Source: an uncultured Ruminococcus sp. (GTDB lineage Bacteria; Bacillota; Clostridia; Oscillospirales; CAG-272). From it: a stretch of 64,000 nucleotides of DNA. The position numbers and the translations under genes were made by a program. The DNA lies in assembly GCA_902778145.1 (NCBI GenBank), contig CACYWW010000001.1, forward strand, positions 1 to 64,000. The letters run 5' to 3'. The notes under the pieces were generated by a model. The model made no database searches. It saw only the letters and a list, made by a program, of their open reading frames with translations, and was not told the DNA's origin. The first letter of the stretch is position 1; each line of letters opens with the position of its first letter. Shown here piece by piece: positions 25,294 to 36,000 of this stretch.

Positions 25294-26662
25294 AGCGTAT
25301 AACCTCCTTTCCGCTGATTTTATCCTGTCCTCTGAACTTATCCTGTTCAATGCGTATAAGATTGTCCCTCATTCTGTCGATACGCTCCAACACCTCATCG
25401 CACGACGTGACTTCGCGCCGAAGTTTGGATAATGATGCCGAGCACTGTTCAATGTTCATTCGGATTTTATTTGATAATGTCGTTCTGTCCGGCTCGCTCA
25501 GTCTCTGCGCCCGTTTGAGATCGTTGCGAAGTCCCTTGCGCGTTTCGGTCAGCAAGTCGATATCCTGCATCGCTTTTGCTTTGTAGTCCTTGACAGCCGA
25601 TTCGTTTTTCAGCCGGTGTTCCGTAACAAGGTTCAACTGATCCTGATAAACGCGAATAGCGCTGTGATCCTGCCTTATGAGGAAATACATCCTCCGGTTC
25701 GTCGCGGGTCTTTGGTGTGTGATCGTCAAGGCGCGGAAATACACGCGGTTGACCGCGATGTAGTCCATGTCGGAAACCCGCTCAGTCTCGTCCTCGAAAA
25801 TCTGTTTCGGAGACTCCTGCCGAGGTATTTCGGGATACTCAATATCTTCATTTCTATAAATACGCTCAATGATCTCATCGACAGAATACCCGGGGCCGAG
25901 AGACTTAAAGCGGACGAAACGCTCGTTGCCGACCTGCTTGATTTTTGGGTACTTCCCGTGCTGGTCGATGATGAAGCCCATTTCATCCATTGCGGCGAGG
26001 AACTGCTTTTCGGTGACAGAGCCCTTGATCGCCACGTCAATGGCTTCCCGGATCACGCTCCGGAGCGTTGGTCGTCCCTCCTTTTCAGCCAGCCACTCAC
26101 CGTAATTCTTGCTTTTTTCTCTCGGATGCTCGATGACAGATAAGCCGTACTCCCGGCAAAGCCTGTCGGACTCCTGCCTCATGAGATAATGGTCTTTGCC
26201 GCTGTTGTCGAACTTCCTGCCGTCGTTCATGGAGGTCGCGCAGATTACAAAGTGGTTATGATAATGACCGGTGTTGCAATGTGTCGCCACAAGAACACGG
26301 TACTTATCTCCCCACAATTTCTGCGCGAGTTTTTTCCCGATTTCGTGTGCGGTTTTAGCGTCAACCTCACCTTCGGCGAACGACTGATACCCGTGATAGC
26401 AGACACGCTCGCCTTTGTTGCCCCATCTGTTCAGATCTTCATTAAACTTCTTGACAGCGTTTTGGGTGTTGCAGTTAATGCCCGATACAAACATGAGCTT
26501 TTCGGTTTTCATGTCGTCCGCCGCGTACTCGATGATCTTTCCGACTGCGTGGAGATTTGCAGCCGCCTGCGCATTTTCCTCCGTCGTCTTTTCCGGATTG
26601 GAAGCGTATCGGAGCACGTCTTCCACTCTACCCTTGATGTACCAGATTGCCGTAACCGCCAT
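25235..26662 (-). CDS. Relaxase of MobA/VirD2 type (MOBP-like)
   Basis: This 475-aa relaxase nicks oriT and stays bound to the transferred strand. Y19 in DVLRYASNPEKT is the likely catalytic tyrosine. The metal site is H128 with H133/H135 in THCNTGHYHNHFV. LPD-like helical sequence fills residues 280-475. ATG 26662 overlaps the MobC stop by 1 bp (TAATG), so both are coupled. A candidate oriT lies upstream of mobC at 27023-27070. Confidence 0.9.
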   Translation of the reverse strand: MAVTAIWYIKGRVEDVLRYASNPEKTTEENAQAAANLHAVGKIIEYAADDMKTEKLMFVSGINCNTQNAVKKFNEDLNRWGNKGERVCYHGYQSFAEGEVDAKTAHEIGKKLAQKLWGDKYRVLVATHCNTGHYHNHFVICATSMNDGRKFDNSGKDHYLMRQESDRLCREYGLSVIEHPREKSKNYGEWLAEKEGRPTLRSVIREAIDVAIKGSVTEKQFLAAMDEMGFIIDQHGKYPKIKQVGNERFVRFKSLGPGYSVDEIIERIYRNEDIEYPEIPRQESPKQIFEDETERVSDMDYIAVNRVYFRALTITHQRPATNRRMYFLIRQDHSAIRVYQDQLNLVTEHRLKNESAVKDYKAKAMQDIDLLTETRKGLRNDLKRAQRLSEPDRTTLSNKIRMNIEQCSASLSKLRREVTSCDEVLERIDRMRDNLIRIEQDKFRGQDKISGKEVIRYEHISGRSRSDRENELKRR

Positions 26663-26985
26663 TATCTGCCGTCCGGAGCAAAAGCTTTCCACATCGCGTC
26701 TTCTATCGCGTCGAGTTCGTCAAGCTCCTCTCGGAGCCTCGGAACATCGAGCAGATTCTTGGAATATGCAATGCGGAGTATCTGATCTATGTTGGAGCCG
26801 ACGCGGTTGACTTCACGGATCAACTTTGGGAAATCAACGGGCAGGGCTTCGTAAACACGGCTGTCGGCGAGGATTTTGCGAACGTAGTGTTCCCTTGACA
26901 TACCGGCTTTTTTGACTTTGCCATCGAGTTTCTTCATTTCATCTTCGGTCAGTCGTACTAAAAATCCAATCTTTCTTTTTCTCAA
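26662..26985 (-). CDS. mobC: MobC-like relaxosome accessory protein
   Basis: This 107-aa protein has an N-terminal ribbon-helix-helix (KIGFLVRLTEDEMKKLDGKVKKAGMSREHYVRKIL) and the MobC C-terminal region (VNRVGSNIDQILRIAYS). It would bind oriT and help the relaxase. A TTG at 26985 with AAAGGA about 10 nt upstream is taken as the start; a GTG at 27027 is possible but has a weak site and would overlap the inverted repeat region. It is the first gene of the mob operon. Confidence 0.85.
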   Translation of the reverse strand: MRKRKIGFLVRLTEDEMKKLDGKVKKAGMSREHYVRKILADSRVYEALPVDFPKLIREVNRVGSNIDQILRIAYSKNLLDVPRLREELDELDAIEDAMWKAFAPDGR

Positions 26986-27022
26986 ATAACTAACATCCTT
27001 TCTGCGGGGTTTTAGGGGCGGC

Positions 27023-27070
27023 AGCACCTAACAAGCTGTATCCGGGGATATCCGGATACGGTGCTTGTGA
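27023..27070. other. Candidate oriT: nested inverted repeats upstream of mobC
   Basis: A perfect 8-bp inverted repeat GTATCCGG/CCGGATAC (27038-27045 and 27052-27059) has a 6-bp spacer. It is enclosed by ACAAGC/GCTTGT (27031-27036, 27063-27068) and AGCACC/GGTGCT (27023-27028, 27060-27065). It lies about 40 bp upstream of mobC and the relaxase, the usual place for an origin of transfer. No nic site can be proven from sequence alone. Confidence 0.5.
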
Positions 27071-27103
27071 AGGTAATGCCGACCGCTCTCCCTACGGTTG
27101 AAA

Positions 27104-27640
27104 CTATCTTTCCAGATGTCTCGGCTCAAGAGTCTTTTGAGGAGTCAGTTCTGACTGAAGACGTTCGTACTCATCTTTTTTCATGTAGCACTTTTCGATC
27201 TTCCACCCGTTGTCAGCCCTCATATATCCGTCCATTCGTAAGCACGGATCGGTCCCGTCAATGCAGGAGCCGTAGATTGAAAAGCCGCCCATCCCGGATT
27301 GATACGCTTTGTTGTTTGACGAAATCGCATAGGTACGCGACTCCTCGTTGTACGACTTGTCGAAACTGTCAGCAGTAAAAACGACATACCCGACAATGGA
27401 ATCCAGATGCTTGTCATTTACTGTTCTGAAAAGTGAAGACAATTCCGCGTATGTCATTTCCTTTTTCGGCGATATATCTTCCGCCTCAAAGTCCACGTCT
27501 TCAAAATGATCGGCATCGAGGATATATTCGCCGTTCCTCCAACCGTCCCGAACCTTTTCTATCGCTTCATTCATAGACTCCGCTTCCACTTCAAGTTTCA
27601 TTCTCAATGTCTCGGTGATCGTCACATAATACTCTTTCAT
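27104..27640 (-). CDS. DpnD/PcfM-like domain protein
   Basis: This is a 178-aa protein. The first 50 residues (YVTITETLRMKLEVEAESMNEA, ILDADHFEDVDFEAE) fit the DpnD/PcfM C-terminal domain seen in conjugative elements. The remainder (SSLFRTVNDKHLDSIVGYVVFTAD, GSCIDGTDPCLRMDGYM) is conserved-looking but unnamed to me. Its start overlaps the stop of the upstream gene by 4 bp, so it belongs to the primase operon. The function is not known. Confidence 0.65.
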   Translation of the reverse strand: MKEYYVTITETLRMKLEVEAESMNEAIEKVRDGWRNGEYILDADHFEDVDFEAEDISPKKEMTYAELSSLFRTVNDKHLDSIVGYVVFTADSFDKSYNEESRTYAISSNNKAYQSGMGGFSIYGSCIDGTDPCLRMDGYMRADNGWKIEKCYMKKDEYERLQSELTPQKTLEPRHLER

Positions 27641-28371
27641 CTGACAGCTTCCCGTTCCGGATCATATTTGATCGCCATGATTTCACCGTTGATCCGAACC
27701 AATCGCTCCGGCATGAAAAACTGCTTTTTGTATTTCTGCATCATATCGTCAGGCAGGCTTTTGAATCTTTCGGTGGAACAATCGCAAATGAAGAACTTGC
27801 CGCAAATGACGTCCATCATTTTCCCGTCCTCTCCGTAGATCGCTCGGTTCGGTTTAGATCCATTGATTTTCCCTTCATCATCACAGACGATCACGACAAG
27901 ATCCTGATAAGGATAAAACGTTTGAATGCAGTCGCAGTCAAGCACACGGTAGAGTTCTTCGAGGCTTGTTCCGATCTCCTTCGCGTATGCTTTCTTACCG
28001 GGTTCGACCATCAATACTGTGATCTTCTCATCCTTAAGCGCTTGCGCGTTCTCTGGATCAAACTCAACCTTGCTGAATCCGATATTGTCGCAGTAAAAGA
28101 AGCCGGATTCAACGCCCTCCGATTCCACGACTTCTACGACGTCGGAAACCGAGAGCGATCTGCCCTTGTATCCGTCCGGATGATCAATGTTGAACCTCTG
28201 ATAAACGTCTTCAAGACCTTCGCATTCCACTTCTCCGTCGAAAACGCAGTCGTAGATGCTGCTGTCGATTCCTTTTGAATTTGTGTAATGTTCAATTTCA
28301 TCAAGCCCCATGAATGCCAGTCTCTCGTCGTCTCTTCCCGTGTTAATCTGATAGATTTTAATCTTCATCAT
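27637..28371 (-). CDS. YodL-like plus DUF3846 protein
   Basis: This is a 244-aa protein. The N-terminal half carries the YodL-type pattern (KIYQINTGRD, SIYDCVFDGEVECEGLEDVYQ, KGRSLSVSDVVEV). The C-terminal half is DUF3846 (VLMVEPGKKAYAKEIGTSLE, DDEGKINGSKPNRAIYGEDG). Both domains occur mainly in ICE and phage accessory genes of Clostridia and have no proven role. It overlaps the primase-like gene by an ATGA junction. Confidence 0.75.
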   Translation of the reverse strand: MMKIKIYQINTGRDDERLAFMGLDEIEHYTNSKGIDSSIYDCVFDGEVECEGLEDVYQRFNIDHPDGYKGRSLSVSDVVEVVESEGVESGFFYCDNIGFSKVEFDPENAQALKDEKITVLMVEPGKKAYAKEIGTSLEELYRVLDCDCIQTFYPYQDLVVIVCDDEGKINGSKPNRAIYGEDGKMMDVICGKFFICDCSTERFKSLPDDMMQKYKKQFFMPERLVRINGEIMAIKYDPEREAVR

Positions 28372-29297
28372 CTTGAAATCTCCCTTCTCTCTTTTTCCAT
28401 TTTCAAATAGTCATTAAAGTCCTTTCCCCTGTTTGGTGGATTGTCGAGCAAATCATATTTGCCATGCAGTCCGCGAAAGATCTGAGACGTCGCCCGCCTG
28501 CCGATCTCATCATTATCCAGATGGAAGAAGACCACTTCCGTGTTTGGATTACGGTCCAGGTACGCTTGCAGAGCTATTGGAACCGACGGGCGGTTTTCTT
28601 CATTGGCGTATACACCGCCAAGTGAAAGATAATCATCCGTTGCCCATTCCCTATGCTCCATAATGTCGAGCGTAATACAACTCAGCAGATCTATCGCTGA
28701 TTCAAACAGATGGACCGCGTTGGTTTCTTTTGCCGGAGTGATACGGAAAGAATACCGCTTATCGCTGCCGTCGAGTTCTCGCTTAAAAGATGACACGGTA
28801 CTTCGCACAGCACCGTATTTCGGCTCACCAGCCTCGTTTCTGCCGACGAAAATGCAATTGTGGTATTTTGCATCCTCATAGAGCATTCCTTGTCTGTGGC
28901 AGAAGTCGATCAGTCTGCCGTCGATACCGCGATGAAAAAGATACCGCCTTACCCGAGAGATGTCCGGATTCAAAGGAGGAAGTTCGAATTCTTTCTTCTC
29001 CACGGTAAAGCGCACCTCATTTGCGGGTTTGAGCGAAGCACAATCGTCCGTCAACACAGCCACAGCGTCGGGAAAAGAAAAGCCCTTGACTTTTATGAGA
29101 TAGTCAAGAGCGTTTTTGCCTCCTATATTACGTGAAAACCAGTGCCATAAACCGTTGGATATTTTGAGTGAGTCGTGTTCCTTTGTGCAATAGGTCGCGT
29201 TACCGAGTTTTAGCAGATTGTCTGGCTCATATTGCTGAAGATAACTTAGAAGGTCTGTCTGCTTCGCTCGTTCTATCTGTTCCTCCGTCACCCACAA
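28368..29297 (-). CDS. DUF3991/TOPRIM primase-like protein
   Basis: This is a 309-aa protein. The N-terminal about 80 residues resemble a DnaG-type zinc-binding fold without a full cysteine set (ATYCTKEHDSLKI, WFSRNIGGKNALDYL). DUF3991 covers about 100-190. A TOPRIM domain follows, with FESAIDLLS (acidic residue) and VVFFHLDNDEIGRRA (DxD-like). Such proteins may make primers on the transferred strand. It is the third gene of the operon running from 30064 leftwards. Confidence 0.8.
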   Translation of the reverse strand: MWVTEEQIERAKQTDLLSYLQQYEPDNLLKLGNATYCTKEHDSLKISNGLWHWFSRNIGGKNALDYLIKVKGFSFPDAVAVLTDDCASLKPANEVRFTVEKKEFELPPLNPDISRVRRYLFHRGIDGRLIDFCHRQGMLYEDAKYHNCIFVGRNEAGEPKYGAVRSTVSSFKRELDGSDKRYSFRITPAKETNAVHLFESAIDLLSCITLDIMEHREWATDDYLSLGGVYANEENRPSVPIALQAYLDRNPNTEVVFFHLDNDEIGRRATSQIFRGLHGKYDLLDNPPNRGKDFNDYLKMEKERREISR

Positions 29298-29307
29298 AAC
29301 ATAGCAC

Positions 29308-29649
29308 CTACCTTCCGATCTCCGGCTGGTCGCACTTTCTTGTCATTATCAGATCATCCGCTTTCAACTCTATCGCCTGATGAATCATGCTCATATAGGA
29401 GCAGTCCATATGCTCAAATTTCTGATAGATTGCTTCCAGCGGTTTATCAAGTTTCAGAAGCGCCGATGCCTGCTCAGCTGACAGATCGTTATACTCCAGA
29501 TCATATACAATGTCCTCGCGGATCGTGTATTCATAAGCATGCGTCAGTATTTCTCCTGCCGGCATGGAAAGCAGTTTCTGTTTATATTCTGCCAGTTCGC
29601 TTTCGAGTTTCCGAAACAGTTTTACGTTCAGCTCTTCGGCATTATCCAT
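29308..29649 (-). CDS. DUF3848-like protein
   Basis: This 113-aa helical protein with MPAGEILTHAYEYTIREDIVY and LSAEQASALLKLDKPLEAIYQ is typical of DUF3848, a family carried by Clostridia conjugative elements. No catalytic residues stand out. It overlaps the 140-aa gene upstream by 8 bp. Confidence 0.7.
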   Translation of the reverse strand: MDNAEELNVKLFRKLESELAEYKQKLLSMPAGEILTHAYEYTIREDIVYDLEYNDLSAEQASALLKLDKPLEAIYQKFEHMDCSYMSMIHQAIELKADDLIMTRKCDQPEIGR

Positions 29650-30064
29650 CCGTTCGTCCTCCTTCTCGATCGATTAATCTGTCGAACATTTCCTCCGGAG
29701 TAACGCCTATCGGAGTAATGAGATCGTAGATACGATAGCCGAGTTCCATGAGAAAGGTATAAACGTCTGCGTCGGTATCGCTGTCGCCAATATACTGCTC
29801 TCTTTGTGCCTCAATTTTCAGGAGTTTACTTTCAAGCGAATAAAGCCCGATAGAGCTTCGAAGCGGCAAGTCACGGTCAGACAGAAGCGACAGTATCCTT
29901 CGATGAAAATAGAGTTGTTCCGTCGCCTCGGGAATATCCTTCGGGTTCAATCGGTGCAGTCCTCTTACATAACAGTCGTATTCTTCTTTCATCTTATCAT
30001 AGAGCAGATCGTTGATTCTCATTTCTTTCGTGATCTGCTTCACTCTGTGAATATCCGTCCTCAA
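29642..30064 (-). CDS. Hypothetical helical ICE protein
   Basis: This 140-aa protein is predicted almost entirely helical (MRINDLLYDKMKEEYDCYVR, TPEEMFDRLIDREGG). I do not recognise a family, although the MRINDLLYDKMKEEYD segment recalls DUF3848 relatives. The TTG at 30064 has GAGGTG about 8 nt upstream; ATG 30022 is an alternative. It lies 20 bp after the giant methylase/helicase gene. Confidence 0.55.
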   Translation of the reverse strand: MRTDIHRVKQITKEMRINDLLYDKMKEEYDCYVRGLHRLNPKDIPEATEQLYFHRRILSLLSDRDLPLRSSIGLYSLESKLLKIEAQREQYIGDSDTDADVYTFLMELGYRIYDLITPIGVTPEEMFDRLIDREGGRTDG

Positions 30065-30084
30065 TATTCATCACCTCTTTCCTT

Positions 30085-33000
30085 TCAGCGGTCGTCCCGC
30101 TCTTCCCGTTTTCTGACGGGATCTTCGATTTCGTCTTCTCTATCATTGTCAACAATTTCGTTGTCCTTCTTGTTAAGGTCGAGCATCGCGTTCAGTTCCG
30201 CAAGCCGGGCGGATTTTGTTTTGAGTTCTTCCTCGTGAACAAAAGGTTTATCCAGTTCCGCCTTTGCGTTTTCAAGCTGTACCTTTTCGTTTTCGAGTTG
30301 GTTCTCACAAGCCGTCTGTTTTTCAGGGAACGAAGCGATCAAGTTGTCGAGACGCTGGTTATTACCGAAGATGTCCGTGCCGAGCGGAGTGGTATGCCGC
30401 AGTTCGTTCTTCAGCGTGATCTTGTATTCACGGCTGAAGGTATCAAAGAACAGTTCCATTTCTAACCCGCGATAACTGCCGATCTTGACCGGCTCCGGGT
30501 TCGTCATCGTTTTGCATGCAGCGAGGAGTTCCGTGCCTGCCGCCTTTTTGTCTGTAAATGTCTCGCCCTTGATGACCATAGGCGAGAAGCCGTCATCGTT
30601 CGGATGCGTATTTGCTCCTGCGTGAGCGATATCCGATTTGTATCCGGCAATACGCTGTTCTAAAGAAGCGATCTGCTGCGGGATTTCCTTTAAGATCTTA
30701 TCCTCCAGAGCGTAGTGCTGGGAAAGGTGGTTTGCTTTCAGCAGTTTCAAGCGGGCGACGTCGATATCCAGGTCCATTTTTTCCTTGATGTGCGGGTTGC
30801 CCGTACACAAGGCTTTGATCTCCGCATAAGAAAGCGCCTGTTCGTCCACGTCTTCCGCTGAACGAACGGGCGACTTGCTCGTCATGATCTGTCCGATGAA
30901 CTTTTGCTTCGATTCCACCAACTGATACAGATAACTGTCAAAGGTGTTTTCCGTGACGTAGGTGTAGATCTCGACTTCGGGGTTATCGTTGCCTTGACGA
31001 ATGATACGACCTTCACGCTGCTGAAGATCCGCCGGCCTCCACGGACAATCGAGATGGTGCAAGGCTATGAGCTTCTTCTGCACGTTGGTGCCGGCACCCA
31101 TCTTCTGCGTTGAACCGATCAAAACTCTGATCTGTCCGCTTCGCACCTTGCCGAACAACTCTTTCTTCTTGGTCTCGGTTTCAGCCGAATGAACGAACGC
31201 GATCTCTGAGTCTGGAATACCTTTGGCGATGAGTTTGGCTTTCAGGTCATCGTACACGTTGAAAGAGCCGTCGCCTTTCGGAGTGGACAGGTCGCAGAAT
31301 ACCAACTGAGTACAGCGGTCTGCTTCGGTGCGTTTCCAGATCTCGTACACGTTCTCCGCACAGGCAGATACTTTGCCGGTATCGCTGTCGGGGAGCATAT
31401 CGTTGAGCAGACGTTGGTCAAGCGCGAGTTTGCGTCCGTCATTGGTGATACAGAGCATGTTGTCCTCACTGGAATTGACCATACGGTTTCTCACTCTTTC
31501 GGCGCGTTCCGACAAGCCTTCGACCATTTCTTTTTGGTGGTCAGACGGTTTCAGAGCGATGTTGTGGTAATTCGCTTTCGGTACGGGAAGATGAAGCATA
31601 TCAGCCGTCTGCACGTCCGCGACTTCCTTGAACATACTCATCAGTTCGGGGAGGTTGTAGAACTTGGCGAATCGCGTCTTCGCCCGGTATCCGTTGCCTT
31701 CAGGTGCGAGTTCTATTGCAGTCACGGTCTCGCCGAAAGTGGACGCCCAACTGTCAAAATGAACGAGGTCGTTTCGTGCAAGCGTACCGTACTGAAGGTA
31801 TTTCTGCATCGTGTACATCTCAACCATAGAGTTTGAGATAGGCGTACCTGTCGCAAAGACAACGCCGCGTCCTCCGGTCAATTCGTCAAGGTATCTGCAC
31901 TTCATATACAGGTCGGAGCTTTTCATCGCTTCGGTCTGGCTGATACCGCCGACGTTCCTCATTTTCGTGAACGCGGCAAGGTTCTTGTAGTAGTGCGCCT
32001 CATCGATGAACAGTCGATCAACGCCGAGTTCTTCAAAGGTCACGACGTCATCCTTCCGGGACTGATCGTTCAGCTTTTCGAGCTTCTGCTTTATCGACTT
32101 GCGAGCTTTTTCCATCGCCTTGATGGAGAAGTTTTCGCCTCTGTTGCGGCGCAGTTCTTCAATGCCTTGCAGTATCTCACGCTCCTGCTGTTCGAGCATA
32201 GCGATCTGTCTTTCGACCGACATCGGGATCTTTTCAAATTGAGAGTGTCCTATGATGATCGCGTCATAATCTCCTGTGGCGATCCTGCCGCAGAACTTCT
32301 TACGGTTCTTGGTTTCAAAGTCCTTTTTGGTGGCGACAAGAATATTCGCACTTGGATAGAGCTGAAGATACTCGGATGCCCATTGTTCGGTCAGATGATT
32401 TGGAACAACGAAGAGACTTTTACGGCATAATCCGAGCCGTTTCGACTCCTGCGCAGCGGCTACCATCTCGTAGGTCTTACCGGCACCAACGACGTGTGCA
32501 AGAAGTGTGTTGCCGCCGTAGAGAATGTGTGCGATAGCGTTGACCTGATGCGGACGGAGCGTGATCTCCGGGTTCATACCGACAAAGTTCAAGTGACTGC
32601 CGTCATACTCACGTGGTCTGGTACTGTTGAACTTCTCGTTGTAGAGTTTACAGAGCCTTGTGCGCCTGTCCGGGTCCTTCCAGATCCATTCGGCGAACGC
32701 CTCCTTGATCAACTGCTGTTTGCCTTGCGCGATAGCGGTCTCTTTCTTATTCAGCACCGGAGTTCGTTTGCCGTTCTCGTCTTCAATATAGTCGAAGACG
32801 CGGACGTCGCGGAGGTTCAGCGTTTCCTCAAGGATCTTATAGCCGTTGACTCTGCCTGTGCCGTAGGTGTTATACACTTTAACATTGCCTCTGTCGTAGG
32901 ATTTGCCGTCGATACTCCACTCGCCCGTATAGGAAGCGAAGTGTACGGAGATATTTCTTCGCTGCCACCACGGAGTGCCGAAAAGTTCCCACATAAAGTT

Positions 33001-36000
33001 GTTGACGTCATCGACCGGAATCCAGGTAGAACCGAGACGCACCGAGATCTCGCTTGCGGACAAATCTTTCGGCATCACCTGTTCAAGCGCCTGCACGTTT
33101 ACGGTATAATCATCGGGATAGAGTTCTGCGCTTCGTTTTGCCCATTCGAGCTTTTCACGGATATTGCCGGAGAGATATTCATCGGCAGGCAGGTACTTCG
33201 GTTCGATATTGTCGCCATATCCGTACATCGGGTTCAGGAAGATAACGCCTTTTAACTCTTCCGCGATCTCTTCCTCCGTTTTGCCGGTGAGTTCGCACAT
33301 ATACGGCATATCCACCTTCGTTTTCTCAGCCAGTGAAAGGGCAAGAGCTTCCGACGCTGTATCCACGCTCGTAACGATGACCTTCTGACGGATGGTGCGC
33401 TTTGAAAACATATCCGCTTTGCCGACAAAGTTGCCCTCGTCGTCAAGATTCTCAAGAGAAGTGAGCAGATAATACGCACTGTCCTGACTGAAAGCGGAGT
33501 TGTTGGCACGACTGTTGATAAGACCGTATTTCTTGCTGAAATCGTCATAAATGTCGTTCAGTTCTTTCTGCTTGGCGGCGATCATATCGTCCGGCCAGTC
33601 TTCGATCTGGTATTCTATCAACTGACGAACGCAGTCACGGAGCCGGATCATACCTTTAATGCGGTTTTCGGCGGTAACGGAGACATCAACGGGGTTCATA
33701 CGGCTGTTGACTCGGTAATACACCTTGCCGTCAACGACTGAATAAGAGAAGTTGCGAACGCTCGGGTCGGCAGGGATGCTGTTGTCAACGCCCTCATCAA
33801 CAAGGTCATCGAACTCAACTTCGGTGAACTCAGCGTGTATATTCTGTATTGCCTCGTTCAGCCCGTCTGAAAGTGATTCATCTTCGTAGGCAATACAAGC
33901 CGGTGTATCTCCGTGAGGACCGCTGATCATCTGCATTTCACCGACGATCATATCCGGATTGTCAATGAAATATTGGTTCATCGTGATCCCGTTTTCATCG
34001 GTTCCGAGATGCACCCAATCGGGTTCGATATCAACGAGTCTGTCGCGCTTTTGAAGGAAAAGAATATCTGCCGTTACTTCCGTCCCAGCCGCGTCCTTAA
34101 AGGTATTGTTCGGCAAGCGGATAGCACCGAGAAGATCGGCTCTTTGGGCAATATACTTTCTCACAGACGGGTTTTCCTTATCCATCGTCCCGTGAGAGGT
34201 GATGAAAGCGATTACGCCGCCCGGTCTGACTTTATCCAAAGTTTTGGCGAAGAAATAGTCGTGGATCAGAAAATTGTTTTTGTCATACCGTTTATCCAAA
34301 ACCTTAAAGTCGCCGAACGGGACATTGCCGATTGAAGCGTCAAAGAAGCTGTCGGGCAGTTCGGTTGTTTCAAATCCCTGAACCGCAATGTTGTTCTTCT
34401 GATACAACTGCTGTGCGATCCTGCCCGTGATACTGTCAAGCTCCACGCCGTAGATCTTCGATTCGCTCATACTGCCGGGAATAAGCCCCATAAAGTTGCC
34501 GATACCGCACGACGGTTCAAGGATATTCCCATTCTTGAAGCCCATATTCTCAAGCGTCTGATATATCGCTTTGATTACAACAGGCGGCGTATAGAACGCT
34601 GTCAGCGTCGACGCACGGGCAGAATCAAGTTCATCGTCCGAAAGAACCGCACGGAGTTCGTTATAGTGAGGATGATCCTCTTTGAAGAAGTCCGCAAGGC
34701 CGCCCCAACCGACATAATCCGACAGAATACGCTGTTCGTTTGTATCCGCAAGCCGGTGTTCGTCCTCCAGTTTGTGAAGGAGCTGGATCGCCATAATGTT
34801 ATGATGAAACCGTTCAAGTGGAGTACCGACGCCGATATCGTCATTCTCGATCCTGAAGTTCGACCTATAGTCCGACTTGATTTCGGGATAGAGGATATGC
34901 GGTGCGAGGTCCCGTTTTACCTTCTGAGGCGGCGGGGCGAGAGGAGCTTCGGCCTTTTCGGGTTCAGCCTGTTTCCCTTGACTCTTGGCGACCTCTATCT
35001 GCTCATCGGTGTAATCGGTAAGCTCGTTGAAATCGAGATCTTCAAGGAAGTCGCACATTTCACGAAGGCTGTCAAAGAGCTGCCGTTCCACAAGAACGCC
35101 GGCAATATATTTGTCTATGCTCGGTTCTTTGAGATTAGCGGTGACTTGAATCTCGAGGTCTTCATCGGTGATAGTCGTATAGGCGAGCCCGACGCTGTGA
35201 ATGTCGCCGAAGTAAGCGGCTTGTCCGAACTCTTTCTGACTATACTCGTTGATAAGCCTTTCGGCACGAACCAAATCGTCCTCCTGGTTTTGAAGAACAA
35301 AGGGAGAATCCACGAACTCATACGTGGGGTACGGCGGTTTCATCTCCTCTACAAAGTTTGTCGGGATCGTCCTTCCGTTATTGTCACGGTAAAGTACGAC
35401 GCGCATCTTTGTCCCACGCTCGTTTTCCTCAAAGACGTTGCGGAGAAATGCACTCTCGTCCGTGAAATCGGTGCTGATCTCAACCTCGCCGTTCTCGTCG
35501 AGCACGTCGATACGGGCGACCGGCATCGTGTCAATAGGATTGTCTTTATACGGACTATTGAGCCTTTCGCCCTTGCCGTCTTCAAAGAGAACTACGTCGT
35601 GGCCTCTGTCGTGCAGCATATCCACGTAGGCGTCGAGTTTGTGTGCAGGAAAGCCGCACATCGGGATACGCCTGTCGAGCAGATAACTGCGAGAACCGAG
35701 ATGAAGCGAAAGCGATCCAGCGACCTTTTCTGCGTCGTCGCCCATGATCTCATAGAAGTCCCCAATACGGTAAAGAACGATTGCACCGGGTTCATCAAAC
35801 TTTGCCTGAAGGTATTCGCGCCAGGGCTTGTAATAGCGGTTGTCAACAACAAGGACGCCGTTGTGCGCCGCAAGCGCGGTGAAATCTGCGAGGAGTTTAT
35901 CGTCAATACCGGTGACTCTGCCTCCGTCTTCAAAGACGAAGCATTCATCAATCAGGAATCGAAAAAAATCTTTGCCTTTCCATTGGTAATCATCATCAAA

